Shown here: piece after piece, positions 44,758-54,282 of the stretch
Position numbering within the stretch: position 1 is the stretch's first letter
How the letters are laid out: every line of letters begins with the position of its first letter
Assembly (NCBI RefSeq): GCF_047730065.1
Contig: NZ_CP159829.1
Location: 310,001 to 374,000 of the forward strand
Reading direction: 5' to 3'
Source of the DNA: Njordibacter sp028825405
GTDB taxonomy: Bacteria > Pseudomonadota > Gammaproteobacteria > Pseudomonadales > Balneatricaceae
DNA: 64,000 nt
The notes under the pieces: model-generated
The model's input: only the letters and a program-made list of their open reading frames with translations
Told to the model about the DNA's origin: nothing
The model's database searches: none
Program-made: the position numbers and the translations under genes

Positions 44758-45510
44758 ATGCCAGTTTCTGATAAGCGACAGCCTCGGTATAAGCGAATTT
44801 TGCTTAAACTTAGTGGAGAAGCACTGATGGGCAGCGAAAACTTTGGTATTGATCCCAAGGTTTTAGATCGGATGGCCCTCGAGATTGGCCAGTTAGTAGG
44901 CATTGGGGTGCAGGTGGGCTTGGTCATTGGAGGTGGTAATTTATTTCGTGGCGCTGCCCTGAGTGAAGCAGGAATGGATCGTGTAACGGGTGACCATATG
45001 GGCATGCTGGCGACCGTCATGAACGCTTTAGCCATGCGTGATGCCTTAGAGCGCTCTAATATTACTACTCGGGTGATGTCTGCAATCCCAATGAGTGGGG
45101 TGGTAGACCATTATGACCGCCGCAATGCCATGTTGTATTTGTCACAGGGCAATGTGGTTATTTTTTCTGCAGGCACTGGTAACCCCTTTTTTACTACGGA
45201 TTCAGCAGCTTCATTACGTGGTATAGAAATTGAAGCAGACGTGGTCCTCAAAGCCACAAAAGTAGATGGGGTTTATGATTCTGATCCCGTTATCAATTCC
45301 CATGCGGTCAAGTATGACTACATTACCTTTGATGAAGCAATCGAAAAGCAATTAGGTATCATGGACCCTACGGCCATGTGTCTATGCCGTGATCAAGAGA
45401 TGCCCGTGCGGGTATTTAATATGAATAAACCAGGGGCCTTGGTCAATTTAGTGGTGGGTGGTCATGAAGGCACCTTGGTCAATGTGACAATGCCAAAAGG
45501 CGGAGAATGA
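44758..45510 (+). CDS. pyrH: UMP kinase
   Basis: Hexameric bacterial UMP kinase making UDP, of the amino-acid kinase family. 250 residues. Motifs KRILLKLSGEALMG, VIGGGNLFRG and GTGNPFFTTDSAASLR are diagnostic. frr starts one base after its stop region (45512), using the GGAG at the end of pyrH as its ribosome site. Confidence 0.98.
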   Translation: MPVSDKRQPRYKRILLKLSGEALMGSENFGIDPKVLDRMALEIGQLVGIGVQVGLVIGGGNLFRGAALSEAGMDRVTGDHMGMLATVMNALAMRDALERSNITTRVMSAIPMSGVVDHYDRRNAMLYLSQGNVVIFSAGTGNPFFTTDSAASLRGIEIEADVVLKATKVDGVYDSDPVINSHAVKYDYITFDEAIEKQLGIMDPTAMCLCRDQEMPVRVFNMNKPGALVNLVVGGHEGTLVNVTMPKGGE

Positions 45511-45511
45511 A

Positions 45512-46069
45512 ATGATTAATGATATCCAGCAAGATGCTGATAGTCGCATGGACAAGAGTGTAACGGCCCTGAGTGAAGCTTTTAAACGGATCCGCACGGG
45601 CCGTGCTCATCCGAGTATTTTAGACAGTGTCATGGTGTCTTATTATGGGAGCGATACTCCTCTTAACCAATTGGCTAATATCTCGGTTGAAGATGGCCGC
45701 TGTTTAGCCGTATCACCGTGGGAAAAGCCCATGGTGCCAGAGATAGAAAAAGCCATTATGAAAGCTAACTTGGGGCTCAACCCATCAACATCTGGAGATT
45801 TAATTAGAGTCCCTATGCCAGCGCTAACAGAAGAAACTCGGAAAAGTTTTATTCGAGGCGCCCGTGAAGAAGCTGAAAAGGCCCGCGTGTCTGTGCGCAG
45901 TATACGTAGAGATGCCAATGGAGACATAAAAGAGCTCTTGAAAGACAAGGATATCTCAGAAGATGATGCGCGCCGCGGAGAAGATATGGTGCAAAAGGTC
46001 ACAGATGCCCATGTGGCAAAGATCGAAGCTGCGCTCATTGCCAAAGAAAAGGATTTGATGGAGGTCTAA
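45512..46069 (+). CDS. frr: Ribosome recycling factor
   Basis: Splits post-termination ribosomes with EF-G. 185 residues as usual, with FKRIRTGRAHPSILDSVMV and the C-terminal DVRRG-like region (EDDARRGEDMVQKVTD). It is tightly linked to pyrH. Confidence 0.98.
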   Translation: MINDIQQDADSRMDKSVTALSEAFKRIRTGRAHPSILDSVMVSYYGSDTPLNQLANISVEDGRCLAVSPWEKPMVPEIEKAIMKANLGLNPSTSGDLIRVPMPALTEETRKSFIRGAREEAEKARVSVRSIRRDANGDIKELLKDKDISEDDARRGEDMVQKVTDAHVAKIEAALIAKEKDLMEV

Positions 46070-46113
46070 TCGATATCACTATGTCTAATAATGCTCACCC
46101 AAAGGATTAAAGC

Positions 46114-46884
46114 ATGACCGACCCGCGTCACACTATGCTAGCCCAAAAGCTGGAAGTGCTGCCTGAGCATGTCGCCATTATTATGGACGGTAACAATCGC
46201 TGGGCTAAAAATCAGAATTTAACAGGTGTGGCGGGCCATAAAGCAGGTGTGGGTGCCGTTAGGGCAGTGATTGAAACTGCGGTGCACTATAAAATTCCAG
46301 CACTGACTCTTTTTGCTTTTAGCAGTGAAAATTGGCGCAGGCCTGCGCTTGAAGTAAAAGCTCTGATGGACCTGTTTGTATTCGTATTAAAGCGCGAAGT
46401 CAATAAGTTACATGATAATAATATTCGTTTACGTATTATAGGTGATGTCGCAGGGTTGAGTTCTGAACTGCAAAAGCTGATAGTGGCTGCTGAAACCAAA
46501 ACACTATCTAATACTGGGTTGCAGTTATCCATCGCTGCTAACTATGGAGGTCGTTGGGATATTCTAGAGGCGGCTAAAAAAATGTCCATAGTACTCCAGC
46601 AGACAGGTAACACCCCAGACACCATATGTGAGGGTGATTTTGGTAAGTATCTGTGTTTGGGGGACTTACCGGCTATTGACTTATGCATCCGCACTAGTGG
46701 TGAGCAGCGCATCAGTAATTTTTTGCTTTGGCAAATGGCCTATGCAGAATTGGTGTTTGTTGATACGCTCTGGCCAGAATTTAAACATCAAAAAATGGTA
46801 GATACCTTGGTTCAGTTTGGTCAGAGGCAAAGAAGATTTGGCCAAACAGATGGGCAATTAGTGCAACAAGAATCAAATGTTTAA
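46114..46884 (+). CDS. uppS: Undecaprenyl diphosphate synthase (cis-prenyltransferase)
   Basis: Makes the C55 lipid carrier for peptidoglycan and O-antigen from FPP and IPP. 256 residues. Catalytic D25 is in HVAIIMDGNNRWA; FAFSSENWRRP and DLCIRTSGEQRISNFLLWQ follow. It consumes isoprenoid precursors whose MEP-pathway gene dxr is not at its usual place downstream. Confidence 0.97.
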   Translation: MTDPRHTMLAQKLEVLPEHVAIIMDGNNRWAKNQNLTGVAGHKAGVGAVRAVIETAVHYKIPALTLFAFSSENWRRPALEVKALMDLFVFVLKREVNKLHDNNIRLRIIGDVAGLSSELQKLIVAAETKTLSNTGLQLSIAANYGGRWDILEAAKKMSIVLQQTGNTPDTICEGDFGKYLCLGDLPAIDLCIRTSGEQRISNFLLWQMAYAELVFVDTLWPEFKHQKMVDTLVQFGQRQRRFGQTDGQLVQQESNV

Positions 46885-46927
46885 CCAAGGATAGGCTGGC
46901 CCCTTTGACCAAATATAAAATAATAAT

Positions 46928-47737
46928 ATGCTGAAATCTAGAATTGCTACCGCTTTGATTATTGCGCCACTTACATTAGCAGCGGTATTCTTTTTACCCC
47001 CTCAAGCGTTTGCTTCATTTATGGCCCTTATTGTGCTGGTGGCGGCTTGGGAATGGACAGCAATGATGCGACTGGTAAGCCGAACCCAGCGCACAGTTTA
47101 TATTTTGGCAGTTCTATTTGCTATTGTGGTGGTGCAGAAAACGCTACCCTACTTTGAACAGGCGATCTTCTTTGTTGCGTCTGTTTGGTGGCTAATTGCG
47201 ACTGTGTTAGTCATGCTTTACCCCAGAGCTTCTGCGCTCTGGTGTGGGCGCGTAAGTAAGGGAGTGGTTGGCTTCTTGGTACTGGTGCCAACATGGGCTG
47301 CGATGGTCTATATTCGCGAATTGACCCAGGGCCCTTGGTTGATCGTCTATATGTTTTTGTTGGTATGGGGTGCAGATACGGGGGCTTATTTTGCGGGTAA
47401 GCGATTTGGTAAACGCAAACTTATGCCCCGTGTCAGTCCTGCTAAATCTTGGGCGGGCGTTGGTGGGGCCTCTGTGACCGTCCTTTTGGTCACTATGACG
47501 ACCCAACAACACCTCCACTTTTCCCAAAACCTGTCCTTTGGTATTTATATCCTAGCCTTAGTGCTGTTGTTTGTCTCTGTAGTAGGGGATTTAACAGAAA
47601 GCATGTTTAAGCGCCAATGTGGCATTAAAGATAGTGGTTCAATATTGCCAGGGCATGGCGGAATTATGGATCGTATTGATAGTTTAACAGCGGTGGCGCC
47701 AGTGTTTGCCTTGTGTCTTATTTTTTTTGATAAATAG
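46928..47737 (+). CDS. cdsA: Phosphatidate cytidylyltransferase (CDP-diglyceride synthase)
   Basis: Polytopic inner-membrane enzyme making CDP-diacylglycerol, the precursor of all phospholipid head groups. 269 residues with about eight membrane helices. The family signature near the C-terminus is present: SVVGDLTESMFKRQCGIKDS followed by LPGHGGIMDRIDSL. rseP begins 14 bases later with no room for dxr. Confidence 0.96.
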   Translation: MLKSRIATALIIAPLTLAAVFFLPPQAFASFMALIVLVAAWEWTAMMRLVSRTQRTVYILAVLFAIVVVQKTLPYFEQAIFFVASVWWLIATVLVMLYPRASALWCGRVSKGVVGFLVLVPTWAAMVYIRELTQGPWLIVYMFLLVWGADTGAYFAGKRFGKRKLMPRVSPAKSWAGVGGASVTVLLVTMTTQQHLHFSQNLSFGIYILALVLLFVSVVGDLTESMFKRQCGIKDSGSILPGHGGIMDRIDSLTAVAPVFALCLIFFDK

Positions 47738-47751
47738 GGTTTGATCATATA

Positions 47752-49146
47752 ATGGCAATAACTATTTTAACAACTCTCTTTGCTTTAGCGGTGCTTGTGA
47801 CTGTGCATGAAGCGGGGCATTACTTTGTGGCGCGATGGTGTGGCGTAAAAGTCATCCGTTTTTCTGTTGGATTTGGACGCCCTATCGTTAAAAAACTAGG
47901 TAAAGATGGTACTGAATACGTATTTGCATGGCTGCCTTTAGGGGGCTACGTGCGCATGTTAGACTCGCGTAATGATGAGGTAGATGCAAAGCACCTTAGC
48001 AGCGCCTTCGATCAGAAATCACCCTGGCAGCGCATTGCGATTGTAGTTGCGGGGCCTCTGGTGAATCTGATATTTGCTGGATTACTTTATGCTCTGGTGC
48101 ATGTAGCGGGCACCCCTCAGTTGATCCCTGTGGCTGTGGCCATTGATAAAGGGGAGCTTGGCTTTGAATTCCCGCAACGCATTATAGCTATTGATGGTCA
48201 TGCAACTCCCACATGGGAGGCTGTTAATATTGCCCTTGCTAAACGCATCGGTGAAACAGCCAGTATCAGGCTATCTATACAGACACTTGACGAGCAGGTA
48301 TTGCAAGAACAAGCCATTTTGGTTAATCAATTGGATGCATTACCAGTTTTAGGCAGCCAGGAAGAGCGTTTCTTTGCAGTGACACAGTGGATGTCAGCTT
48401 CTGTGCAAGTGAGCCCTTTGAGCCAGTTGGGTTTAAAGCCTTGGCGGCCAGATGTACCAGTGTTGCTCAACTATATTGTCCCTTTAGGACCTGCAGAGAT
48501 AGCGGGTTTAAAGTTAGGTGACACAATACTAGCGGTCAATAACCAACCTATGGTGGGCTATAACGAGTTTGTTGACTTTATTCAGGCTCAAGCAGACATA
48601 CGGGTTATGGTAACCCTTGAGCGATCGTTGCAGCGCCTAGAAGTGCCCGTCCAGCTGGGCTCTTATGTTAACGAGGCGGGCAAACGTGTCGGCCGAATCG
48701 GTATTGGTGTCGCGCCTATTGAGTGGCCTCAGTCTATGCGCTTTCAACAGCAGCTGGGAGTGTTTGATGGCTTGGTAGCGGGTGGTCAGCAGACCTTAGA
48801 AATGGCAGCCTTGACCCTAAGTTTTTTAGGCCGAATGGTTCAAGGCCTTGTTTCTATTGAGCATTTAAGTGGGCCTATTAGTATTGCTAAAATTGCTGGA
48901 GCCTCGGCGGAATCTGGTGTTATTGCCTTTATTAGTTTCATGGCTTATTTAAGTGTCAGTTTGGGTGTACTAAACCTATTGCCAGTTCCTATGCTGGATG
49001 GCGGACATTTGTTATATTACCTTGTAGAAGTCATCACGGGCCGTAAAGTGCCTGAAAATATCCAAGCTATCGGTTTACGAATTGGTATGGCGTTAGTGTT
49101 TAGCATTATGATTATCGCAGTGGCTAATGATCTGATGCGACTTTAA
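47752..49146 (+). CDS. rseP: Site-2 intramembrane zinc metalloprotease RseP
   Basis: Second protease of the sigma-E envelope stress cascade, cleaving the anti-sigma factor RseA in the membrane and clearing signal peptides. 464 residues. The zinc motif is H19EAGH in TVHEAGHYFVARWCG, and the third ligand is in the C-terminal VPMLDGGHLLYY. Two PDZ domains lie between (about 115-310). It sits directly upstream of bamA, linking stress response and OMP assembly. Confidence 0.97.
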   Translation: MAITILTTLFALAVLVTVHEAGHYFVARWCGVKVIRFSVGFGRPIVKKLGKDGTEYVFAWLPLGGYVRMLDSRNDEVDAKHLSSAFDQKSPWQRIAIVVAGPLVNLIFAGLLYALVHVAGTPQLIPVAVAIDKGELGFEFPQRIIAIDGHATPTWEAVNIALAKRIGETASIRLSIQTLDEQVLQEQAILVNQLDALPVLGSQEERFFAVTQWMSASVQVSPLSQLGLKPWRPDVPVLLNYIVPLGPAEIAGLKLGDTILAVNNQPMVGYNEFVDFIQAQADIRVMVTLERSLQRLEVPVQLGSYVNEAGKRVGRIGIGVAPIEWPQSMRFQQQLGVFDGLVAGGQQTLEMAALTLSFLGRMVQGLVSIEHLSGPISIAKIAGASAESGVIAFISFMAYLSVSLGVLNLLPVPMLDGGHLLYYLVEVITGRKVPENIQAIGLRIGMALVFSIMIIAVANDLMRL

Positions 49147-49169
49147 TCTTATTTTAGGTTAGTAGAAAT

Positions 49170-51452
49170 ATGAAAAAAATAATTTTAGGCGTGTTGTTAA
49201 GCTGCACGTTGATGGCTTCACATGTGGCCTTAGCTTTGGGCTTCACCATTGAAGATATCCGCATTGAAGGCTTACAGAGGCTTTCGTCAAGCCAAGCTTT
49301 TGCAGAATTGCCTTTGAAAGTGGGTGATAGCGCAGATGAGCGCACCCTTGCTTATGCCACTCGAACGTTATTTAAAAGTGGCTTTTTTGAAGATATTCGG
49401 TTGGAGCAAGAAGGTAATTTATTGTTGGTAGTTGTGCAAGAGCGCCCAGCGATTGGTTTTATTGGCCTTGAAGGTAATTCAATTATTAAAACTGAAGACC
49501 TTCGCTTAGGCTTAGGTGCTGCAGGACTGAAGGAAGGAGAGATTTTCAAACGCGCTACCTTGGCTCAAATAGAGTTAGAGCTCGAGCGGCAATATAACCG
49601 CCAAGGAAGATACGCTGTGTTAGTGGAGTCTGTGGTCAAGGACTTAGGTGAAAATCGTGTATCCATTGACGTTAAAGTTAATGAAGGCGTCACCTCTTCA
49701 ATTGGCTACATTAATATTATTGGCAATGACAGTGTTGCTGATGATCAGTTAATAGATCTAATGAGCCTACAAACCCCTGGCTTTTGGACGTTATTTACTA
49801 AGGATGATCAGTATTCCCGCGAAAAACTTACGGCAGACCTAGAAAATATCCGATCTTATTACTTAAACAAAGGCTACGTTCTGTTTAATATTGAATCTAC
49901 CCAAGTGGCGATTTCTGAAGACAAAGCGGATGTCTTCATTACCATCAACGTCACTGAGGGCGCTCGATATAATATAGGCAAACTAAGTCTGGCAGGTCAA
50001 TATGATATTGAAGAAGCAGAGATATGGCCCCTTATTAATGCTGACTCGGGTCAGATATTTTCTCGGGAAAGTCTAATTGATGCTGCCGCAGACGTGCGTC
50101 AATTATTTGGAGATAATGGATTTGCCTTCGCCGATGTGGAACCCGTTCCTTTAGTGAATGAAGCAGATAAAACGGTTGACGTCCAGTATCAGATTAGATC
50201 GGGCAAACGTACCTATGTACGCCGCATCAATTTCCGTGGTAATACTCGCACTAGTGATGATGTTTTGCGTCGTGAGATGCGTCAGATTGAAGGTGGAGTG
50301 GCTTCCATGGCAGATATAACAGCATCAAAATTACGCCTTCAACGCTTGGGTTTCTTCAATAATATAGCGGTAGAAACAGTGCCTGTATCGGGTACCGATG
50401 ACCAGCTAGATGTAAACTTTGAAGTTGAAGAGGGGCTGACTGCAGATTGGTCTATCATGCTAGGCTACAGTGATGGCGAAGGTGCTTTCTTTGGTGGTTC
50501 AGTGAATCAAAATAACTTTTTGGGCACGGGCAATAAGATGGAAGCATCTTTTACATCAAGTAGCAGCACCGATTCATATAAATTTAGCTACCTTAACCCT
50601 TATTACACTGTGGATGGTGTTAGTAGAGGTGCTGATGTGTACTATACCAAGCGAGACTTTTCCAAAGTCGATGTGAGTAACTTCGCCACAGATACCGTAG
50701 GCTTTGATATGCGCTTTGGGTATCCAATTAACGATGACACTCGTCTGGACTTTACCTTAGGGTATCAGCGTATTGACCTAGAGCTAGGCACAGCTGCTGC
50801 CTCCGAAGCGACCAGTTTTGTAGCAGCAGAGGGAAAGCAGTATAAGCAATTTAAAACCTCAGTAAATTGGAACAACAATACTTTAAATGACTTTTGGTAT
50901 CCAACAAATGGCTCCTCACACGGGGTTAACCTAGACTTGGCCCTGCCCAACAGTGACTTGAACTTTTATCAACTGAGTTATAACTATCGTAACTTCATAC
51001 CTATGAATTACACAGAATCTCTTGTCTTTTCCACAGGTGCTCGAGTGGGCGTTATAGGCGCCTATGGTTCTACTAGCACGACCCCCTTCTTTGCCAACTA
51101 CTTTGCCGGTGGTTTCGGTAGTGTGCGTGGTTTTTCTAACAACTCTTTAGGTCCTAAGAGTGCCTCGAATAGCAAGCCATTAGGTGGCCAGTTGCTTACC
51201 ACTGCCTCTGCAGAGTTAATTTTCCCACTGTTCAATGATAACCCATCAGTACGTACATCATTGTTTGTTGATGTGGGTAACGTCCACACAACTGGGGAAT
51301 TCTCAGCAGCCGATCTAAGATCTGCTGGTGGTCTAAACCTAGCGTGGTTGACGCCAGTGGGACCCTTAACCTTAGTTGTGGCAACTCCGTTAAAACAAAA
51401 AACAGGTGACTTAACACAGTCAACGCATATTACATTAGGCCGCTCGTTCTAA
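49170..51452 (+). CDS. bamA: Outer-membrane protein assembly factor BamA
   Basis: Essential insertase for outer-membrane beta-barrels. 760 residues: signal peptide (about 1-22, cleaved near VALALG), five POTRA domains (about 24-420) and a 16-strand Omp85 barrel ending in RSF. The barrel contains the conserved GGFGSVRGFSNNSLGP (VRGF lid-lock motif in loop 6). The rseP-bamA-skp order is standard. Confidence 0.97.
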   Translation: MKKIILGVLLSCTLMASHVALALGFTIEDIRIEGLQRLSSSQAFAELPLKVGDSADERTLAYATRTLFKSGFFEDIRLEQEGNLLLVVVQERPAIGFIGLEGNSIIKTEDLRLGLGAAGLKEGEIFKRATLAQIELELERQYNRQGRYAVLVESVVKDLGENRVSIDVKVNEGVTSSIGYINIIGNDSVADDQLIDLMSLQTPGFWTLFTKDDQYSREKLTADLENIRSYYLNKGYVLFNIESTQVAISEDKADVFITINVTEGARYNIGKLSLAGQYDIEEAEIWPLINADSGQIFSRESLIDAAADVRQLFGDNGFAFADVEPVPLVNEADKTVDVQYQIRSGKRTYVRRINFRGNTRTSDDVLRREMRQIEGGVASMADITASKLRLQRLGFFNNIAVETVPVSGTDDQLDVNFEVEEGLTADWSIMLGYSDGEGAFFGGSVNQNNFLGTGNKMEASFTSSSSTDSYKFSYLNPYYTVDGVSRGADVYYTKRDFSKVDVSNFATDTVGFDMRFGYPINDDTRLDFTLGYQRIDLELGTAAASEATSFVAAEGKQYKQFKTSVNWNNNTLNDFWYPTNGSSHGVNLDLALPNSDLNFYQLSYNYRNFIPMNYTESLVFSTGARVGVIGAYGSTSTTPFFANYFAGGFGSVRGFSNNSLGPKSASNSKPLGGQLLTTASAELIFPLFNDNPSVRTSLFVDVGNVHTTGEFSAADLRSAGGLNLAWLTPVGPLTLVVATPLKQKTGDLTQSTHITLGRSF

Positions 51453-51474
51453 CCCAGCCTCACAAGGAATAATA

Positions 51475-51987
51475 ATGAATAAAGTGAAGTTAACTTTCAA
51501 TACTGTGGCCTTTGTCCTCTGCTTGAGTTTGCCACAATGGGTCTTAGCCAATGCTATTGTTGTACTCAAAGTAGAACAGGCTATTTTTGCTACAGGAAAA
51601 GCCATCGCTTTAGGAAAAAGCTTGTCGGCACAACTTGAACCTCAAGCGCTGCGCTTTGATACTATTGGGAAAAAATTGCAGGCCTCACAGCAGCGTATGG
51701 TGGCTGACAAAGACCTAATGAGTAGTGATGAGGTGCAACAGCTTGAAGCAGATATTCAAACTTTAAACATCGAATTCCAGCAGCTGCAACAGTACTTAAA
51801 AAATTCCAAAGCCCAAGCTGAACAAGAATTCTTAGCAAGTATGCGTCCAGCTTTGGATAAAGTATTACGACAATTGATCAAAGCAAACAATATTTCTTTA
51901 ATTGTTAATGGCCAATCTGTGATCTACAACAGTGACGCGATTGATATTACTCCTAAGGTCGTTGAGCTGCTGAATTTGGAGTCATAA
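51475..51987 (+). CDS. skp: Periplasmic chaperone Skp/OmpH
   Basis: Holds unfolded OMPs for delivery to BamA. 170 residues with a signal peptide (cleavage near VLANA) and a long helical coiled coil at about 55-125 (e.g. VQQLEADIQTLNIEFQQLQQ). The N-terminal VLKVEQAIFAT and C-terminal NISLIVNGQSVIY segments form the trimer body. Fairly divergent in sequence, but position and architecture are clear. Confidence 0.9.
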   Translation: MNKVKLTFNTVAFVLCLSLPQWVLANAIVVLKVEQAIFATGKAIALGKSLSAQLEPQALRFDTIGKKLQASQQRMVADKDLMSSDEVQQLEADIQTLNIEFQQLQQYLKNSKAQAEQEFLASMRPALDKVLRQLIKANNISLIVNGQSVIYNSDAIDITPKVVELLNLES

Positions 51988-53013
51988 GTGGATCAGTTAA
52001 CTTTAGGTGCTGTGGCTGAACTTATTGGTGCCAAATTAGAAGGTGACCCAATTCACCTTGTTTCTGGCTTAGCCACCTTAGCCTCTGCATTACCTCATCA
52101 AGTGAGCTTTTTGGCTAATATGAAGTATGCGCACCAGCTAGATTCTAGCCAAGCAGGTGCGGTTATTTTGCATGCTGATCAAGCTCAGCTGTTTTCTGGA
52201 CACTGCCTAGTTATAGAAAACCCTTACTTGGGCTATGCAAAACTCTCACAATCTTTTGCGCCCATACCTTATTTTAGTGCCATTGATAAAACGGCCCAAG
52301 TCGACCCCACGGCTATACTTGGTCGTGGCGTTAATTTAGCGGCAGGCACTGTGATAGGACCTTATGTGAATCTAGGAAATCATGTTTCTATTGGCCCGAA
52401 CAGTGTGGTGGGGTCTCATTCTAAGATTGGAGAACACACTAACATTGCAGCTAACGTGACCTTGTATCATGACATTGAGGTGGGTGCCCACTGCAGGATT
52501 CACAGCGGCGCAGTGATTGGCGCCGATGGGTTTGGTTTTGCTAAGGATGGCCCTGACTGGGTTAAGATCGCCCAATTAGGTGGTGTCATCATAGATGATC
52601 ATGTTGAAGTGGGTGCTGGTACCACCATAGATCGTGGGGCTTTAGATAACACTATTATAGGCTATGGTGTTAAGCTAGATAATCAAGTACAAATTGCCCA
52701 TAATGTAGTGCTGGGTGATTACACTGCGATCGCAGGTTGCACTGCGATTGCGGGCAGTACAAAATTAGGCAAGCATTGCACCATAGCAGGGGCCTGCGGC
52801 ATTACTGGGCATTTAACCCTAGTTGATGGTGTGCATGTGACGGCCATGTCTTTAGTAACACATTCTATTACTGAGCCTGGGGCCTATTCATCGGGTACAG
52901 GTTTAGATAAGAATCAAAAATGGCGCCGCAACGCCACGCGTTTTAAGCAGCTTGAGCAGATGGCCAAGCGCCTTAAACAACTCGAATTAGAAATTGTACA
53001 GCTACGCAACTGA
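51988..53013 (+). CDS. lpxD: UDP-3-O-acylglucosamine N-acyltransferase
   Basis: Third committed step of lipid A synthesis, adding the N-linked hydroxyacyl chain from ACP. 341 residues with an N-terminal uridine-binding domain, a left-handed beta helix of hexapeptide repeats and a C-terminal helix. The catalytic His is in QIAHNVVLGDYTAIAG. The start is GTG, immediately after the skp TAA. Confidence 0.97.
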   Translation: MDQLTLGAVAELIGAKLEGDPIHLVSGLATLASALPHQVSFLANMKYAHQLDSSQAGAVILHADQAQLFSGHCLVIENPYLGYAKLSQSFAPIPYFSAIDKTAQVDPTAILGRGVNLAAGTVIGPYVNLGNHVSIGPNSVVGSHSKIGEHTNIAANVTLYHDIEVGAHCRIHSGAVIGADGFGFAKDGPDWVKIAQLGGVIIDDHVEVGAGTTIDRGALDNTIIGYGVKLDNQVQIAHNVVLGDYTAIAGCTAIAGSTKLGKHCTIAGACGITGHLTLVDGVHVTAMSLVTHSITEPGAYSSGTGLDKNQKWRRNATRFKQLEQMAKRLKQLELEIVQLRN

Positions 53014-53049
53014 TCAATATCAAAAGCACTTCAAAAGGAATGTACAACC

Positions 53050-53493
53050 ATGGTTATGGATGTCAAAGAAATTAGAGAGTATCTACCTCATCGTTACCCA
53101 TTTTTATTAGTCGATAGAGTCACAGAGCTGAATTTAGGTGACTCCATAGTGGCCTATAAAAATGTCACAGTGAACGAACCTTTCTTTAATGGACATTTTC
53201 CTGATCATCCGGTCATGCCAGGTGTTTTAGTGATAGAAGCGATGGCCCAGGCTGCCGGTATCCTTGGTTTTAAGACCATGGACAAAACCCCACAAGACGG
53301 ATCTATCTATTATTTTGTGGGTTCTGATAAATTACGATTTAAACGTCCCGTAGTGCCTGGTGATAAACTTCAGTTAGATGCGACCATCGTCTCTGAAAAA
53401 CGCGGTATCTGGAAGTTTGATTGTCGGGCCAGTGTGGACGGTCAGTTGGTTGCTTCGGCAACCATTTTATGTGCCGACAGGAAGGTTGAGTGA
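53050..53493 (+). CDS. fabZ: 3-hydroxyacyl-[acyl-carrier-protein] dehydratase FabZ
   Basis: Hot-dog-fold dehydratase of fatty acid elongation that competes with LpxA/LpxD for hydroxyacyl-ACP. 147 residues. Catalytic His and Glu are in FNGHFPDHPVMPGVLVIEA. A second in-frame ATG at 53056 is possible. Its stop overlaps the lpxA start (GTGA). Confidence 0.97.
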   Translation: MVMDVKEIREYLPHRYPFLLVDRVTELNLGDSIVAYKNVTVNEPFFNGHFPDHPVMPGVLVIEAMAQAAGILGFKTMDKTPQDGSIYYFVGSDKLRFKRPVVPGDKLQLDATIVSEKRGIWKFDCRASVDGQLVASATILCADRKVE

Positions 53494-54272
53494 CCCAGCC
53501 ATTGATTCATGAAACAGCTATTATTGATACTAGTGCTCGTATCGCTGCAGATGTGGAAATTGGTCCGTATACGGTCATAGGCGCTAACGTTGAGTTGGGA
53601 GCGGGCACTAAGTTAGAGTCGCATGTGGTGATTAAAGGTCCAACGAGCATAGGGCGTAATAACCATATTTTCCAATTTAGCTCCATTGGCGAAGCTTGCC
53701 AAGATATGAAATATAACGGTGAGCCAACACGCCTAGAAATTGGCGACCATAATGTCATACGTGAAGGCTGCACCTTGCACCGTGGCACAGTTCAAGATGC
53801 TGGTGTAACTTTAATTGGCAACCATAACTTACTCATGGCAAATGTGCATGTAGCTCATGACTGTGTTTTGGGTGACTATGTTATTGTGGCTAATAATGTT
53901 GCCTTAGCTGGACATGTTAAAGTGGGCGACTATGCTATATTAGGTGGCTTTACTGCGGTTCATCAATTTTGTCACATTGGCCCCCATTGCATGACTGGGG
54001 CTGGTAGTGTTGTGCTTAAAGATATACCAGCTTTCGTTATGGCCAATGGCAATTCAGTATCACCCCATGGTATGAATACAGAAGGCCTAAAGCGCCGTGG
54101 CTTTAGTGAAGCTAGCATTAAAATATTGCGCCAAGCTTATAAAATAGTCTATCGCCAAGGACTAAGCCTAGACACTGCTATCGATCACTTGCAAGAGATG
54201 TCTGTTGACGGCGATGAACTGTCGGTGCTCATTGCTTCTTTGAAAAATACGAGCCGCGGTATCATTCGCTAG
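53490..54272 (+). CDS. lpxA: UDP-N-acetylglucosamine O-acyltransferase
   Basis: First step of lipid A synthesis. 260 residues forming a left-handed beta helix plus a C-terminal helical domain. The catalytic His lies in NNVALAGHVKVGDYAILGG; GNHNLLMANVHVAHDC is conserved. GTG start coupled to fabZ. Confidence 0.97.
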   Translation: MTQPLIHETAIIDTSARIAADVEIGPYTVIGANVELGAGTKLESHVVIKGPTSIGRNNHIFQFSSIGEACQDMKYNGEPTRLEIGDHNVIREGCTLHRGTVQDAGVTLIGNHNLLMANVHVAHDCVLGDYVIVANNVALAGHVKVGDYAILGGFTAVHQFCHIGPHCMTGAGSVVLKDIPAFVMANGNSVSPHGMNTEGLKRRGFSEASIKILRQAYKIVYRQGLSLDTAIDHLQEMSVDGDELSVLIASLKNTSRGIIR

Positions 54273-54282
54273 TAGGTTGTCC

